A stretch of DNA of 64,000 nt from Methylopila capsulata. Lineage in GTDB: Bacteria; Pseudomonadota; Alphaproteobacteria; Rhizobiales; Methylopilaceae. Below the pieces are notes generated by a model. That model saw only the letters and a program-made list of their open reading frames with translations, searched no databases and was not told where the DNA came from. The stretch is from the NCBI RefSeq assembly GCF_016907975.1, contig NZ_JAFBCY010000001.1, positions 868,001-932,000 on the forward strand, written 5' to 3'. Positions 1-7,312 of the stretch are shown here, in pieces. Made by a program: the position numbers and the translations under genes. The number at the start of each line of letters is the position of its first letter. The first letter of the stretch is position 1.

Positions 1-782
1 CGCTCGCCTTCGTCGCGGCCTGGTTCCTGCGCTCGCCGACCAAGGAAGAGGTCAAGGTCTCCAACAAGCTGATCCAGACCCGCAAGGACTACACGCTCAA
101 GGAAGCCCTGAACACCAAGCTGTTCTGGCTCATGTTCCTGATGTTCATCTGCGTCGTCACCGGCGGCATGATGGCGGTCGCCCAGCTCGGCGTCATCGCG
201 CAGGACCTCGGCGTCAAGAACTACAGCGTCAATCTCTACTTCTTCACCATGGCCGCCCTGCCGCTCGCTCTGATGCTCGACCGCGTCATGAACGGCATCT
301 CGCGTCCGCTGTTCGGCTGGATCTCGGACAACATCGGCCGCGAGAAGACGATGGTCATCGCCTTCACGCTCGAGGGCCTCGGCATCATCGCGCTCGGCTA
401 CTTCGGCTCGAACCCCTACGCCTTCCTGATCCTGTCGGGCGTCGTGTTCCTGGCCTGGGGCGAGGTCTACTCGCTGTTCTCGGCGCTCGCCGGCGACGCC
501 TTCGGCACCAAGCACATCGGCAAGATCTACGGCGTGCTCTACTGCGCCAAGGGCATCGGCGCGCTGTTCGTGCCGGTCGGCAACCTGCTGATGGAGTGGA
601 CCGGCACCTGGGCGACCGTGCTCTACACCGTCGCCGCGATGGACCTCTTCGCCGCCTTCCTCGCGATCGTCGCGCTCCGGCCGGTGCTCGCGGCCCACGT
701 CAAACGGTCGGGCGTGGCGAACCCCGCGACCCTCGACGACGGCCCGACTGGCGCAGGCCAGCCCAAGCTCGCCGGCGCCTGA
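1..782 (+). CDS. oxlT: Oxalate/formate antiporter-type MFS transporter, 3' part
   Basis: The gene runs in from the left edge; the reading frame is open from base 3, so the N-terminus is missing. About 259 C-terminal residues remain. They hold the central cytoplasmic loop and the second six-helix bundle of a major facilitator protein, including the arginine-rich GWISDNIGREK loop typical of MFS loop 8-9. The layout and the tail fit the OxlT oxalate/formate exchanger family, which moves small carboxylates across the inner membrane. The substrate is inferred from family resemblance only. A strong terminator follows the stop codon. Confidence 0.75.
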   Translation, partial: LAFVAAWFLRSPTKEEVKVSNKLIQTRKDYTLKEALNTKLFWLMFLMFICVVTGGMMAVAQLGVIAQDLGVKNYSVNLYFFTMAALPLALMLDRVMNGISRPLFGWISDNIGREKTMVIAFTLEGLGIIALGYFGSNPYAFLILSGVVFLAWGEVYSLFSALAGDAFGTKHIGKIYGVLYCAKGIGALFVPVGNLLMEWTGTWATVLYTVAAMDLFAAFLAIVALRPVLAAHVKRSGVANPATLDDGPTGAGQPKLAGA

Positions 783-836
783 CGCGCCGGCCCTGAGACC
801 CCTGGCTTGGCCCTTTACCCCGGCCGGGCCCACCTT

Positions 837-877
837 CGCAGGCTTGCGGGCGTCACAGCCCTCAAGCCTGCGCTTTT
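837..877 (+). terminator. Rho-independent terminator after oxlT
   Basis: A perfect 10-bp stem (CGCAGGCTTG / CAAGCCTGCG) with a 16-nt loop is followed by CTTTTC. It lies 55 bases after the transporter stop codon. Confidence 0.7.
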
Positions 878-878
878 C

Positions 879-911
879 GTGGCGGGGACGGGCGCGACCG
901 GTCCCCGCCAC
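879..911. terminator. Second hairpin between convergent genes, possible minus-strand terminator
   Basis: An 11-bp perfect inverted repeat (GTGGCGGGGAC / GTCCCCGCCAC) with an 11-nt loop sits between the converging oxlT and DUF2147 genes. The flanking T/A tracts are short, so it may serve the minus-strand gene or act as a transcription boundary. Confidence 0.45.
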
Positions 912-928
912 GGTCGTTTTCTGGCGCG

Positions 929-1354
929 TCAGCTCACGCGGGTGAGCACCTGAGTCTTGCACAGCAGCCCGCCGAGCACGCAGCCCTTCAGCTTGAGCGT
1001 GCCGTCGCCCGCGGGCGCGAGGCTGCCGGCGTAGGTCTTGCCGTCGTCGGGGTTGTAGAACGTGCCGGCCCAGCCCTCGCCCGACGGCGCCATGCCCTGC
1101 AGCAGCGAGAGCCCGATCACCGGCCGGTCGCGCTTGGCGCGGTCGGGGTTGCGCTTGTCGACCTTGGGCCGGCCCTGCTTGTCGAGCGGCTTGCGCAGCC
1201 CGACGAGGGTGGCGCAGACGCCGTCGCCGCAAGCGGCGATCCGCACCGTCGCCTTGCCCTTGGGCAGGCTCCAGACGCCCTCAGGCACGGTCGCGGCCTG
1301 CGCGCCCGCGAGACCTGCGACGAGAAGGCTTGCGGCCAGGGCGGCTCGGATCAT
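929..1354 (-). CDS. DUF2147-family secreted protein
   Basis: A protein of 141 residues with a clear Sec signal peptide (about residues 1-20, ending AGAQA). The mature part carries the DUF2147 pattern: an early VWSLPKG segment, paired cysteines around residues 43-48 (CGDGVC), a GLRKP turn, a DPDDGKTY-like GTFYNPDDGKTY element and a C-terminal LKGCVLGGLLCKTQ motif. DUF2147 proteins are periplasmic or exported, of unknown biochemical role. The ATG at 1354 is chosen over upstream starts because GGAGGAC lies 7 bases before it and the signal peptide begins there. Confidence 0.8.
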   Translation of the reverse strand: MIRAALAASLLVAGLAGAQAATVPEGVWSLPKGKATVRIAACGDGVCATLVGLRKPLDKQGRPKVDKRNPDRAKRDRPVIGLSLLQGMAPSGEGWAGTFYNPDDGKTYAGSLAPAGDGTLKLKGCVLGGLLCKTQVLTRVS

Positions 1355-1602
1355 CGGACAGTCCTCCAGGGTTCGAACCCCTGAGGTAAGCGCTCGGATC
1401 ACGGCGGCAAGACGGCCCGCCCCGAGCCCGCCGCCCGTGCAGCCGCACGCCTTGCTCGGCGCCTCTGCACGGACGGCCGTGCAACCTTCCCGAGGGGGAG
1501 ACGTTTGTGGTGGGAACGATCGAGCGCGCCGCGCGGCCTCCGGAGCCCAAAGCTCCAGCGTCGCCGCGGCCGGCGCGACCACCAACGCAAGGACCATACA
1601 TC

Positions 1603-1917
1603 ATGAACAGGATCATCGCCGCAGGCGCGGCCGCGCTTCTCATCGCCGGTTCCTCCAACCTCGCCCTGGCGCAGGGCGCGGGCGGCGGAGGCGGCGCGGG
1701 CGCCGGCACCGTCGCGCAGCCGGGCGGACCGGGCAATGCGGACCAGATGAAGGACCACACCACCGGCATGACCCACGAGACGCCCTCGACCACGGGCTCG
1801 ACCGGCATGACCAAGGAGACGCCCTCCGCCTCGACCACCGAGTCGTCCGACATCAAGGGCCAGCGTCCCTCCCCGGTCGAGGGCGGCGGCGGGGCCGGCG
1901 GCGGCGGCGGTCGCTGA
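1603..1917 (+). CDS. Small secreted Gly/Thr-rich protein, copy 1
   Basis: A protein of 104 residues. An N-terminal signal peptide (about residues 1-24, ending LALAQ) is followed by a low-complexity mature region: a glycine-rich block, two TGMT(H/K)ETPS repeats, and a C-terminal run of glycines broken by alanine. No domain is recognised. The start ATG follows the extended upstream reading frame because the signal peptide begins there. A paralogous gene with the same leader logic lies 325 bases downstream, so this is half of a tandem duplication. Export to the periplasm or beyond is inferred from the leader. Confidence 0.65.
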   Translation: MNRIIAAGAAALLIAGSSNLALAQGAGGGGGAGAGTVAQPGGPGNADQMKDHTTGMTHETPSTTGSTGMTKETPSASTTESSDIKGQRPSPVEGGGGAGGGGGR

Positions 1918-1944
1918 CGCCCGGACGCCTGTCCGAAACGATCG

Positions 1945-1974
1945 AGCCCCGGCGCCTCGCGCCGGGGCTTTTTC
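1945..1974 (+). terminator. Rho-independent terminator
   Basis: Stem AGCCCCGGCGC / GCGCCGGGGCT with a 3-nt loop and a run of five T, 28 bases after the stop of the first small secreted protein. Confidence 0.9.
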
Positions 1975-2242
1975 GTGGGCGATGTGCGTCTCTCCCCCCA
2001 CGTTGGTTAAAACAACGGCGGCCTGCAACTTTTTCGTGCGCCAGATGTTTATGAGTTGATCGACCGACGATCGCGTCCTGCCCCATGCGCCGCTCGCACA
2101 TGTCACATGACGCAGAAGCATCGTCGGCCGCACGTCGGGCTCTTCCCCTCGCATCAACTTGAAACCTCCGCCTGTCGTCTTCCGACGGCCGGCTGTCGCG
2201 CGCCTTGCGCGCGCTCACATCAGCGCACACGTGGGACATATC
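1975..2242. other. Intergenic leader of second small secreted gene
   Basis: About 270 bases between the terminator and the second small secreted gene. No reading frame with coding character was found. It contains a short GTCA-CA-TGAC palindrome near 2102-2111 but no convincing promoter match. It presumably holds the promoter of the downstream gene. Confidence 0.4.
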
Positions 2243-2533
2243 ATGACCAACGCCAAGATCGCCGCCGGCTTCGCCTCCCTTCTCATCGCCGCCTCCTCCA
2301 CGGTCGCCATGGCCCAGGCCACGGGCAAGGAGAACAACGCCACCTCGGGCTCGCAGCCCGGCGTCGGCCCGAACTCCGGGCCTGAGGTGAAGGGCCAGTC
2401 CGGCATGTCGGGCCAGACTGGAACGCCCGGCCCGGCGCCGATGAAAGACAACACGCCGACCTCCGCCGGCACCAAGGACAACAAGGCCGAGGGCCTGCGC
2501 GGCCACAGCGAGACCCCGACCACCGGCAAGTAA
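2243..2533 (+). CDS. Small secreted Gly/Pro/Thr-rich protein, copy 2
   Basis: A protein of 96 residues. The leader resembles that of the gene just upstream (IAAGFASLLIAASS here, IIAAGAAALLIAGSS there) and ends at MAQA. The mature part is hydrophilic and low in complexity, with GQSGMSGQTGTPG and a C-terminal HSETPTTGK. The shared leader, similar length, similar ETP-T motif near the C-terminus and matching GC-rich terminators indicate a tandem duplication. Function is unknown; a periplasmic or cell-surface location is inferred. Confidence 0.65.
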   Translation: MTNAKIAAGFASLLIAASSTVAMAQATGKENNATSGSQPGVGPNSGPEVKGQSGMSGQTGTPGPAPMKDNTPTSAGTKDNKAEGLRGHSETPTTGK

Positions 2534-2558
2534 GCCGCCCGCTTCCGTACGAACGACG

Positions 2559-2589
2559 AAGCCCCGGCGCGACCCGCCGGGGCTTTTTT
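2559..2589 (+). terminator. Rho-independent terminator
   Basis: Stem AAGCCCCGGCG / CGCCGGGGCTT with a short loop and six T. It is almost identical to the terminator of the preceding paralogue. Confidence 0.9.
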
Positions 2590-2638
2590 CGTGTGCGCGC
2601 CGCCCAAGCCGTCCGCCGCCCAAGCCGTCCGCCGCCGA

Positions 2639-3226
2639 TCAGCCCTCGCCCGCCGCGTGCGCGGCCCGCATGGCCTCGATCCGGCACCGGAGCTCGTTCC
2701 GCATCGCCTCCACGTCGAACCCGGGCTCCGTCTCGGGCGCCCGTTGCCCCCGCGACGCCGCCGTCGCGTCGGCGCGGGCGTCGGCGTCCTTCAGCTTGCG
2801 CACCTCGTTCAGCCCCTGGGCCAGCCGCAGCAGCGTCCGTGCGGCGCGCTCGCTGTCGATCAGGTCGAGCGCCGCCTGCGCCGCGCGCAGCTGCATCCCC
2901 TCGATCGCGGCGATCTGGCCGAGGATCGCGGCCTCCGCCCGCTCCGCGGCCGTCCGCCGGCTGTCGAGCCAGGCCCGCCCCTCGGCCGCGAGCCGCGCGT
3001 CCTCCAGCCGCTCGGCCTCGGAGCGCACGGCCTCCTCCGCAATCGCGTCGCTCTCCTCCACCCTGAGCCGGCGCCGCCGCCAGCCCCACTGCTTCACCCG
3101 GCGGTAGAAGGTGTTGACGCCGAGCCCCATCAGCCGCGCGATGTCGGCGGGCGCGGCCTCGGTCTCCTCGTAGAGCGTGCGCGCCCGCTGGATCTCCTCC
3201 CTGGAATGCGCCCGAAACGCCGGCAT
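2639..3226 (-). CDS. Helix-turn-helix protein with charged coiled-coil-like body
   Basis: A protein of 195 residues. Residues 8-50 form a helix-turn-helix resembling those of phage terminase small subunits and Hin-type resolvases (EEIQRARTLYE, then IARLMGLGVNTFYRRVKQWGW). The rest is a long Arg/Glu/Ala-rich helical region. A DNA-binding role is inferred; it is not a recognisable terminase. The ATG at 3226 has GGGAGGGG 6 bases upstream and is preferred over a GTG at 3286. A short motif upstream is identical to one before the DUF6456 gene at 18 kb, suggesting shared control. Confidence 0.6.
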   Translation of the reverse strand: MPAFRAHSREEIQRARTLYEETEAAPADIARLMGLGVNTFYRRVKQWGWRRRRLRVEESDAIAEEAVRSEAERLEDARLAAEGRAWLDSRRTAAERAEAAILGQIAAIEGMQLRAAQAALDLIDSERAARTLLRLAQGLNEVRKLKDADARADATAASRGQRAPETEPGFDVEAMRNELRCRIEAMRAAHAAGEG

Positions 3227-3250
3227 GCCGCGCCCCTCCCCTCGCCCGCC

Positions 3251-3284
3251 TGATCCCGAAGACTGCCCGATCCCAAAGACTGCC
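3251..3284 (-). repeat. 17-bp tandem repeat in the leader of the HTH gene
   Basis: Two adjacent 17-bp units (GATCCCGAAGACTGCC then GATCCCAAAGACTGCC, plus one linking base) differ at two positions. They lie within the untranslated leader if translation starts at 3226. Confidence 0.6.
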
Positions 3285-3302
3285 ACGGAGCCGCTTCAAA
3301 TC

Positions 3303-3318
3303 ATAGGATTTTTTTCTT
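3303..3318 (-). promoter_or_regulatory. 16-bp motif shared with the DUF6456 promoter
   Basis: ATAGGATTTTTTTCTT (plus strand) recurs exactly at 18037-18052. Both copies lie just upstream of a minus-strand gene for a putative DNA-binding protein. Read on the minus strand it is AAGAAAAAAATCCTAT followed by a -10-like TATGAT. It may be a promoter or operator element of a small regulon. Confidence 0.5.
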
Positions 3319-3393
3319 ACATTGCGTTCCTCGGAGGCTACCCGTAACGACCGGCGCACGCGCCGCTCCTCCCCAAAATCCGCGACGCCGCGG

Positions 3394-3735
3394 CCCCCTC
3401 TCCCCTTGCGAGAGAGGGCTGGGGTGAGGGATCGTCTGGGCCACCCTCCCCGCCGCCGAGGGCGCTCCAGACGACCCCTCATCCGGCCGGCGGCTGACGC
3501 CGCCGTCCACCTTCTCCCGCAGGGGGAGAAGGGACCCCCGCGGCGCGCATCGTTCAGGGCCACCCTCCGCGTCGTCCTCCGGCTTGACCGGAGGACCCAT
3601 CTCGGGCGTCGCGCGCCACGTCAGACATGGATGGTCCGGTCAAGCCGGACCATGACGGCGCGCGGGTGGGAACGCAGGGCGACGTCTGGGCCGCCCTCTC
3701 CGTCATGCCCGGCGCGGCCGGGCATCCACGACTTG
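3394..3735. repeat. Mosaic of dispersed palindromic repeats (REP-like)
   Basis: Several hairpin-forming blocks lie side by side without a convincing gene: 3394-3430 (CCCTCTCCCC ... AGAGAGGG), 3475-3533 (ends in CTTCTCCCGCAGGGGGAGAAGG), 3574-3596 (GTCCTCCGGC-TTGA-CCGGAGGAC type), 3633-3651 (GGTCCGGTCAAGCCGGACC) and 3701-3735 (CATGCCCGGCGCGGCCGGGCATCC). Blocks of this type recur in intergenic regions of many Hyphomicrobiales genomes. They border the A+T-rich insert to the right and may mark a recombination-prone site. Confidence 0.65.
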
Positions 3736-4022
3736 TGCGGCACCCGACACCTGAGTTGTGGATACCCTTTGCAGAACGTGACGCCTGGCAAAGCCGTACC
3801 GCACGCGAAACTCGGCACATCACACCTCGATAGTCCATGGGAGGACGGTGCCTACTGCCTAAGTCTCTCCTAGGCACTGGTAATCTGACTGTTCGTCTGA
3901 GATAATATACTGCACGGTCGAAAATTCCGGGATTTGACCGAAAACGATGTTTTTAGGTTCGTAAGAAACGGCACCCTCGGATTACGAGTACGAGGATATG
4001 CCCGAATAGTGGCTAGAGAAAA
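3736..4022. other. Left junction and leader of the A+T-rich insert
   Basis: Base composition drops from G+C-rich to A+T-rich around 3830-3890. A small hairpin (TGCCTAAG / CCTAGGCA, one mismatch) lies at 3856-3876, and an A+T-rich -10-like stretch (GATAATATA) at about 3900. No gene and no tRNA are visible. It presumably carries the promoter of the ATPase gene at 4023. Confidence 0.4.
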
Positions 4023-5540
4023 ATGCTGAAGTCAATTTCCGTAGAAAACTACCGCGGATTCAAAGAAAAAACTATACTTAATTTTAGGCCCCTAACAATT
4101 CTCTTAGGCCGAAATAGCTCGGGTAAAAGCTCACTAACAAGGCTTGTGCCACTCTTACAGCAAAGCCTTGAACGTGAAAGCTCGTCTCCAATTTTATGGA
4201 GCGCTGAAGCTGTTGATATGGGTACAATATCGGATGTTATTACGCACGGCGAAACGGGAGAGGAACTTAGGATTGGCATCAAGATTGACGATCTAAGCTT
4301 TTTGAACACTTTAAATCGAATTAAGCGGAACTTCGTATCTACAGACCGCAATGACCCGATTGATATCGAGTATATTATACGTCTTGTTGCAGACGGCTAC
4401 AGGACGCGCTTTATCGGCATAGAGATTAATTACGATCTTCAGAGACTTTCTGTCGACTGGGACATTGCGGGGCGCGTGACAGATATTCGTATCGACGGGA
4501 AGAGCTATCCACTGCATAATGTTTCCTATCTTGTAGACACAAAATCCTTATTTCCAGAGATCGTCCGTATGGTGGCGAAGGAGGAAGTTGCCCGAGCTTC
4601 TCGCACGCCTATTTTCTACGATCCGATTAAAGATGCGGTGTCGTCAATTGTTCACGGGCGTACTGCAAAAGAAAAAGTTGAATTTCTTTCTCGAAGTCTT
4701 TCATACGTACCGCGCCGCCTTGCCAAAAACACTTTGAAAAGCTTCCCCAATACGGTTGCGGCGAAGTTAACCGAACTGAACATCAATCGACTTAGCGATT
4801 TTTCGATGATCAATGATCTTCCATTCATTATTCGATTTTTGAGCAGTCGCATTGCACCTCTATTCCTAGGCTCTGCGTACATAGGTCCTTCCCGCGCCAG
4901 CGGCAAACGGTTTGATCGCATCCAAGAACTATCAGTCAATCGTCTAGACTCGAGTGGCGAGAATGCTGCAATGTACGTTTATTCGCTCAACGCGAGTGAG
5001 CGGGCAAGTTTTAATGAACTTTTGATAAGAGCATGTGGCCACGTCCTTGCTGTAGAAGAGTCAGGCCCAGGCCATGTGAGCGTAAAAATTGCTCGACATG
5101 GCCAAGAACAATTCGAAAATATAGCAGACGTAGGGTTTGGATTTTCTCAGCTTGTGCCTGTTATAGCGCAGCTACACGCGGTCCGTGAACGCAATGAGTA
5201 TGACCATTTTGGGTCCCCCAATGTGTTATTTGCAGTCGAGCAGCCCGAACTTCACCTTCATCCGGCGATGCAATCTAATCTTGCGGACTTGTTTGTAGGT
5301 GCCGTGAAGACGGCATCCGACTCCGAGCGCCAGACAACCATTTTAGTAGAAACTCATAGCGAGACGCTCGTATCTCAGCTAGGTGTCCTTATCGCCGAGG
5401 GTGAAATTTCGAATAACGATGTTGCAGTCTATTTCGTGAGTAAAAATGAAACAGACGGGATTTCTCGAATAAAAGAGATGGCGTTTGATGAGAGCGGGAT
5501 AATATCAGAATGGCCGATTGGCTTCTTTTCGGCATCCTGA
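4023..5540 (+). CDS. ABC/OLD-like AAA ATPase (DUF3696-type tail), putative defence ATPase
   Basis: A protein of 505 residues with an ABC-class ATPase head. Walker A is GRNSSGKSS (residues 29-37), a Q-loop-like LLQQS lies at 44-48, a signature-like GFGFSQ at 371-376, Walker B/D-loop VLFAVEQPELHLHP at 401-414 and an H-loop ETHSE at 443-447. The C-terminus (SEWPIGFF) matches the DUF3696 ending. Such ATPases power anti-phage modules such as OLD, Gabija, Septu and PARIS. The gene is A+T-rich unlike its neighbours, so acquisition by transfer is likely. Its stop nearly touches the TOPRIM-like gene, implying translational coupling. The defence role is inferred from architecture. Confidence 0.8.
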   Translation: MLKSISVENYRGFKEKTILNFRPLTILLGRNSSGKSSLTRLVPLLQQSLERESSSPILWSAEAVDMGTISDVITHGETGEELRIGIKIDDLSFLNTLNRIKRNFVSTDRNDPIDIEYIIRLVADGYRTRFIGIEINYDLQRLSVDWDIAGRVTDIRIDGKSYPLHNVSYLVDTKSLFPEIVRMVAKEEVARASRTPIFYDPIKDAVSSIVHGRTAKEKVEFLSRSLSYVPRRLAKNTLKSFPNTVAAKLTELNINRLSDFSMINDLPFIIRFLSSRIAPLFLGSAYIGPSRASGKRFDRIQELSVNRLDSSGENAAMYVYSLNASERASFNELLIRACGHVLAVEESGPGHVSVKIARHGQEQFENIADVGFGFSQLVPVIAQLHAVRERNEYDHFGSPNVLFAVEQPELHLHPAMQSNLADLFVGAVKTASDSERQTTILVETHSETLVSQLGVLIAEGEISNNDVAVYFVSKNETDGISRIKEMAFDESGIISEWPIGFFSAS

Positions 5541-5541
5541 T

Positions 5542-6660
5542 ATGCATATTCGTCTTTCAAGTGAATTTTTGAGCCTTTCGGAAGTCGATCTGCGATCGCA
5601 TGGTGCTTTAATCGATCGTTTGCTATATCTTCACTTGAGCAAGCGCCATCTTTTCTGCCTTTCTCCTAAAGAAATAGTTGTCTTAAGGAGCTCGATCCAG
5701 TTCGGACCTCAAGCAGAGCATGCATTAAATATCATTCTAAGAAAAAGCCAGGATTATTTTTCGTCTCTGCGCGCGTCCTCTGTTCATTTAGTTATCCTCC
5801 CCCTAGGGTCGATCCTCCGATTTAACTCTTCCGTCGAACATTACATCTCGGCGGAAAACGCTCACGAGATGCTTTATGAGCCGAATCTTTATGTGGAAAA
5901 TGCAACAACAGATGGTGCGTTTTATTCTTTACTTATTAAACAAGCCGCGAAATATGTCGGGGGAACCGCTGAATTATTAGCTATTCGACCCGTGCATGGC
6001 GGAGGAAGTACTCTCTCTGAACTGATTGAAAAAAATATCGGACCCGACATCAAGGGAATTTGTATATGTGACAGGGATTGCAGTGGAGATAGCCCTCCCT
6101 ACGTGAAACATTCGACGATAAGTAAGGTAGCAGAAGCACTTGGGCGTCTGGGAGTTATTTCTGGAGGCCATCTAACGCTAACGACGAAGCCATTCTTCGC
6201 TTTTCACCAAACAGCAGGCTGGGGACTGGAGAATTACATAGGCCCACATACCTTGAATTATTTTTTTGAATGTAATCCAGAGTCCGCCGACATGCGCCAG
6301 AAATTCATCCAATTGTTTCCTCAGTTTCCTAACTTAACCGATGACGATATGGCTGAATGGTGGACCGTAAATTTCAAAGTTGAAAATCAATCGTCTATTA
6401 GTATCGAACAAGGTTTCAGTCAGCGCGGCGGGAGGGCTCATCCTGGGGGACACAGGAGCTCAGGTCTTTCACAGCTGTCGGTACCTTGCTCTGCGATCAG
6501 TTGGATCGCATCATGTGCTCGAGCGGGGCGATTTCACCGTCAGTTAATAGCCAGCATACATAAAGACATGAGGATAAACTCTTATCGTGAGCAGATAGTT
6601 CAACTGGCTAGATCTGCTGTAATGTTTCTACCTGCAGATGACCAGATAAATTTTGCATAG
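5542..6660 (+). CDS. TOPRIM-like putative effector partner of the ATPase
   Basis: A protein of 372 residues from ATG 5542 (a TTG at 5518 would add 8 residues and overlap the ATPase). Numbered from the ATG, an N-terminal region of about 115 residues is unrecognised. It is followed by a TOPRIM-like core: acidic E119 in LYVENATTDGAFY, a GGGS turn at 153-156, the DxD pair D177/D179 in ICICDRD, and a GLENYIGP segment near 229-236. The E...DxD...ENY order recalls DUF4435 (AriB of PARIS) and OLD TOPRIM nucleases. Metal-dependent nucleic-acid cleavage is inferred. The stretch encoded by 6415-6550 looks atypical (see findings), so the C-terminus may be affected by frameshifts. Confidence 0.65.
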   Translation: MHIRLSSEFLSLSEVDLRSHGALIDRLLYLHLSKRHLFCLSPKEIVVLRSSIQFGPQAEHALNIILRKSQDYFSSLRASSVHLVILPLGSILRFNSSVEHYISAENAHEMLYEPNLYVENATTDGAFYSLLIKQAAKYVGGTAELLAIRPVHGGGSTLSELIEKNIGPDIKGICICDRDCSGDSPPYVKHSTISKVAEALGRLGVISGGHLTLTTKPFFAFHQTAGWGLENYIGPHTLNYFFECNPESADMRQKFIQLFPQFPNLTDDDMAEWWTVNFKVENQSSISIEQGFSQRGGRAHPGGHRSSGLSQLSVPCSAISWIASCARAGRFHRQLIASIHKDMRINSYREQIVQLARSAVMFLPADDQINFA

Positions 6661-6712
6661 TGCAATTTTTTACTTTATAAGGGTTCTATATTATAATAAA
6701 GATCGTCAGGTT

Positions 6713-7198
6713 TTACTTCTTCGCCCCCTTCGGCCACCTCGCCGGCCAGCTGACCATCCGGTCCATCAGCTCCCACTCCGAAACCCCGGTCTCGGACGCC
6801 ACGCGGCTGCGCACCGAGACCCCCGCCGTCACCACCGTCTCCGGATCGCCGGAGACCAGGGGGTGCCACGCGGGGAGGTCCTTGCCCTCGTCGACGAGGC
6901 GGTAGGCGCAGGTGGGGGGGAGCCAGCCGATGTCCTCGACGATCTCCGGCGTCAGGCGGACGCAGTCCGGCACGCGGGTCTGGCGGTTGGGGTAGTCCGA
7001 ACAGCGGCAGGTGCCGAGGTCGAACAGGCGGCAGGCGACGTCGGTGTAGGCGATGCGGTCGGTGTCCTCGTCCTGCAGCTTCAGCAGGCAGCAGCGGCCG
7101 CAGCCGTCGCACAGGCTCTCCCACTCCGGCGCCGACATCTCGGCCAGCGTCTTCACCCTCCAGAAGGGCGGTTCGGCTAGGCTTCCGGGTGCGGCCAC
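6713..7198 (-). CDS. ycgN: YcgN/UPF0260 cysteine-cluster protein
   Basis: A protein of 161 residues with the family's conserved cysteines: CDGCGRCC at residues 30-37, then [14 protein letters not shown] and PDCVRL. The ending ([14 protein letters not shown]) is also typical. The cysteine cluster suggests metal or iron-sulphur binding, but no activity is established for the family. Base composition returns to the G+C-rich norm at its 3' end, so it marks the right border of the insert. The start is the GTG at 7198; no strong ribosome site is visible, so it is uncertain by a few codons. Confidence 0.88.
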   Translation of the reverse strand: MAAPGSLAEPPFWRVKTLAEMSAPEWESLCDGCGRCCLLKLQDEDTDRIAYTDVACRLFDLGTCRCSDYPNRQTRVPDCVRLTPEIVEDIGWLPPTCAYRLVDEGKDLPAWHPLVSGDPETVVTAGVSVRSRVASETGVSEWELMDRMVSWPARWPKGAKK

Positions 7199-7312
7199 GG
7201 GGGGTATGTCCTTCTGGGCGGAGAGCGGCGACGCTTCGGCTCTTGCGCTCGGGGCGGCGTCGGGTCAAGTCATTCCGGGGCCGGAACGACGCTGGATTGG
7301 GAGAGGCATTCG

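Noticed and set aside
1368-1386. GGGTTCGAACCCC resembling a tRNA T-arm
   Set aside because: No matching acceptor stem, anticodon arm or D-arm is found within 90 bases on either strand; it lies just upstream of the DUF2147 start and is a chance palindrome.
3322-3877. Several overlapping open frames of 60-180 codons across the repeat mosaic
   Set aside because: They run through palindromic repeats, differ in frame and have no ribosome sites; they are not genes.
3830-6712. Attachment-site direct repeats or an integrase for the A+T-rich insert
   Set aside because: I compared both edges by eye and found no convincing direct repeat, tRNA end or recombinase gene.
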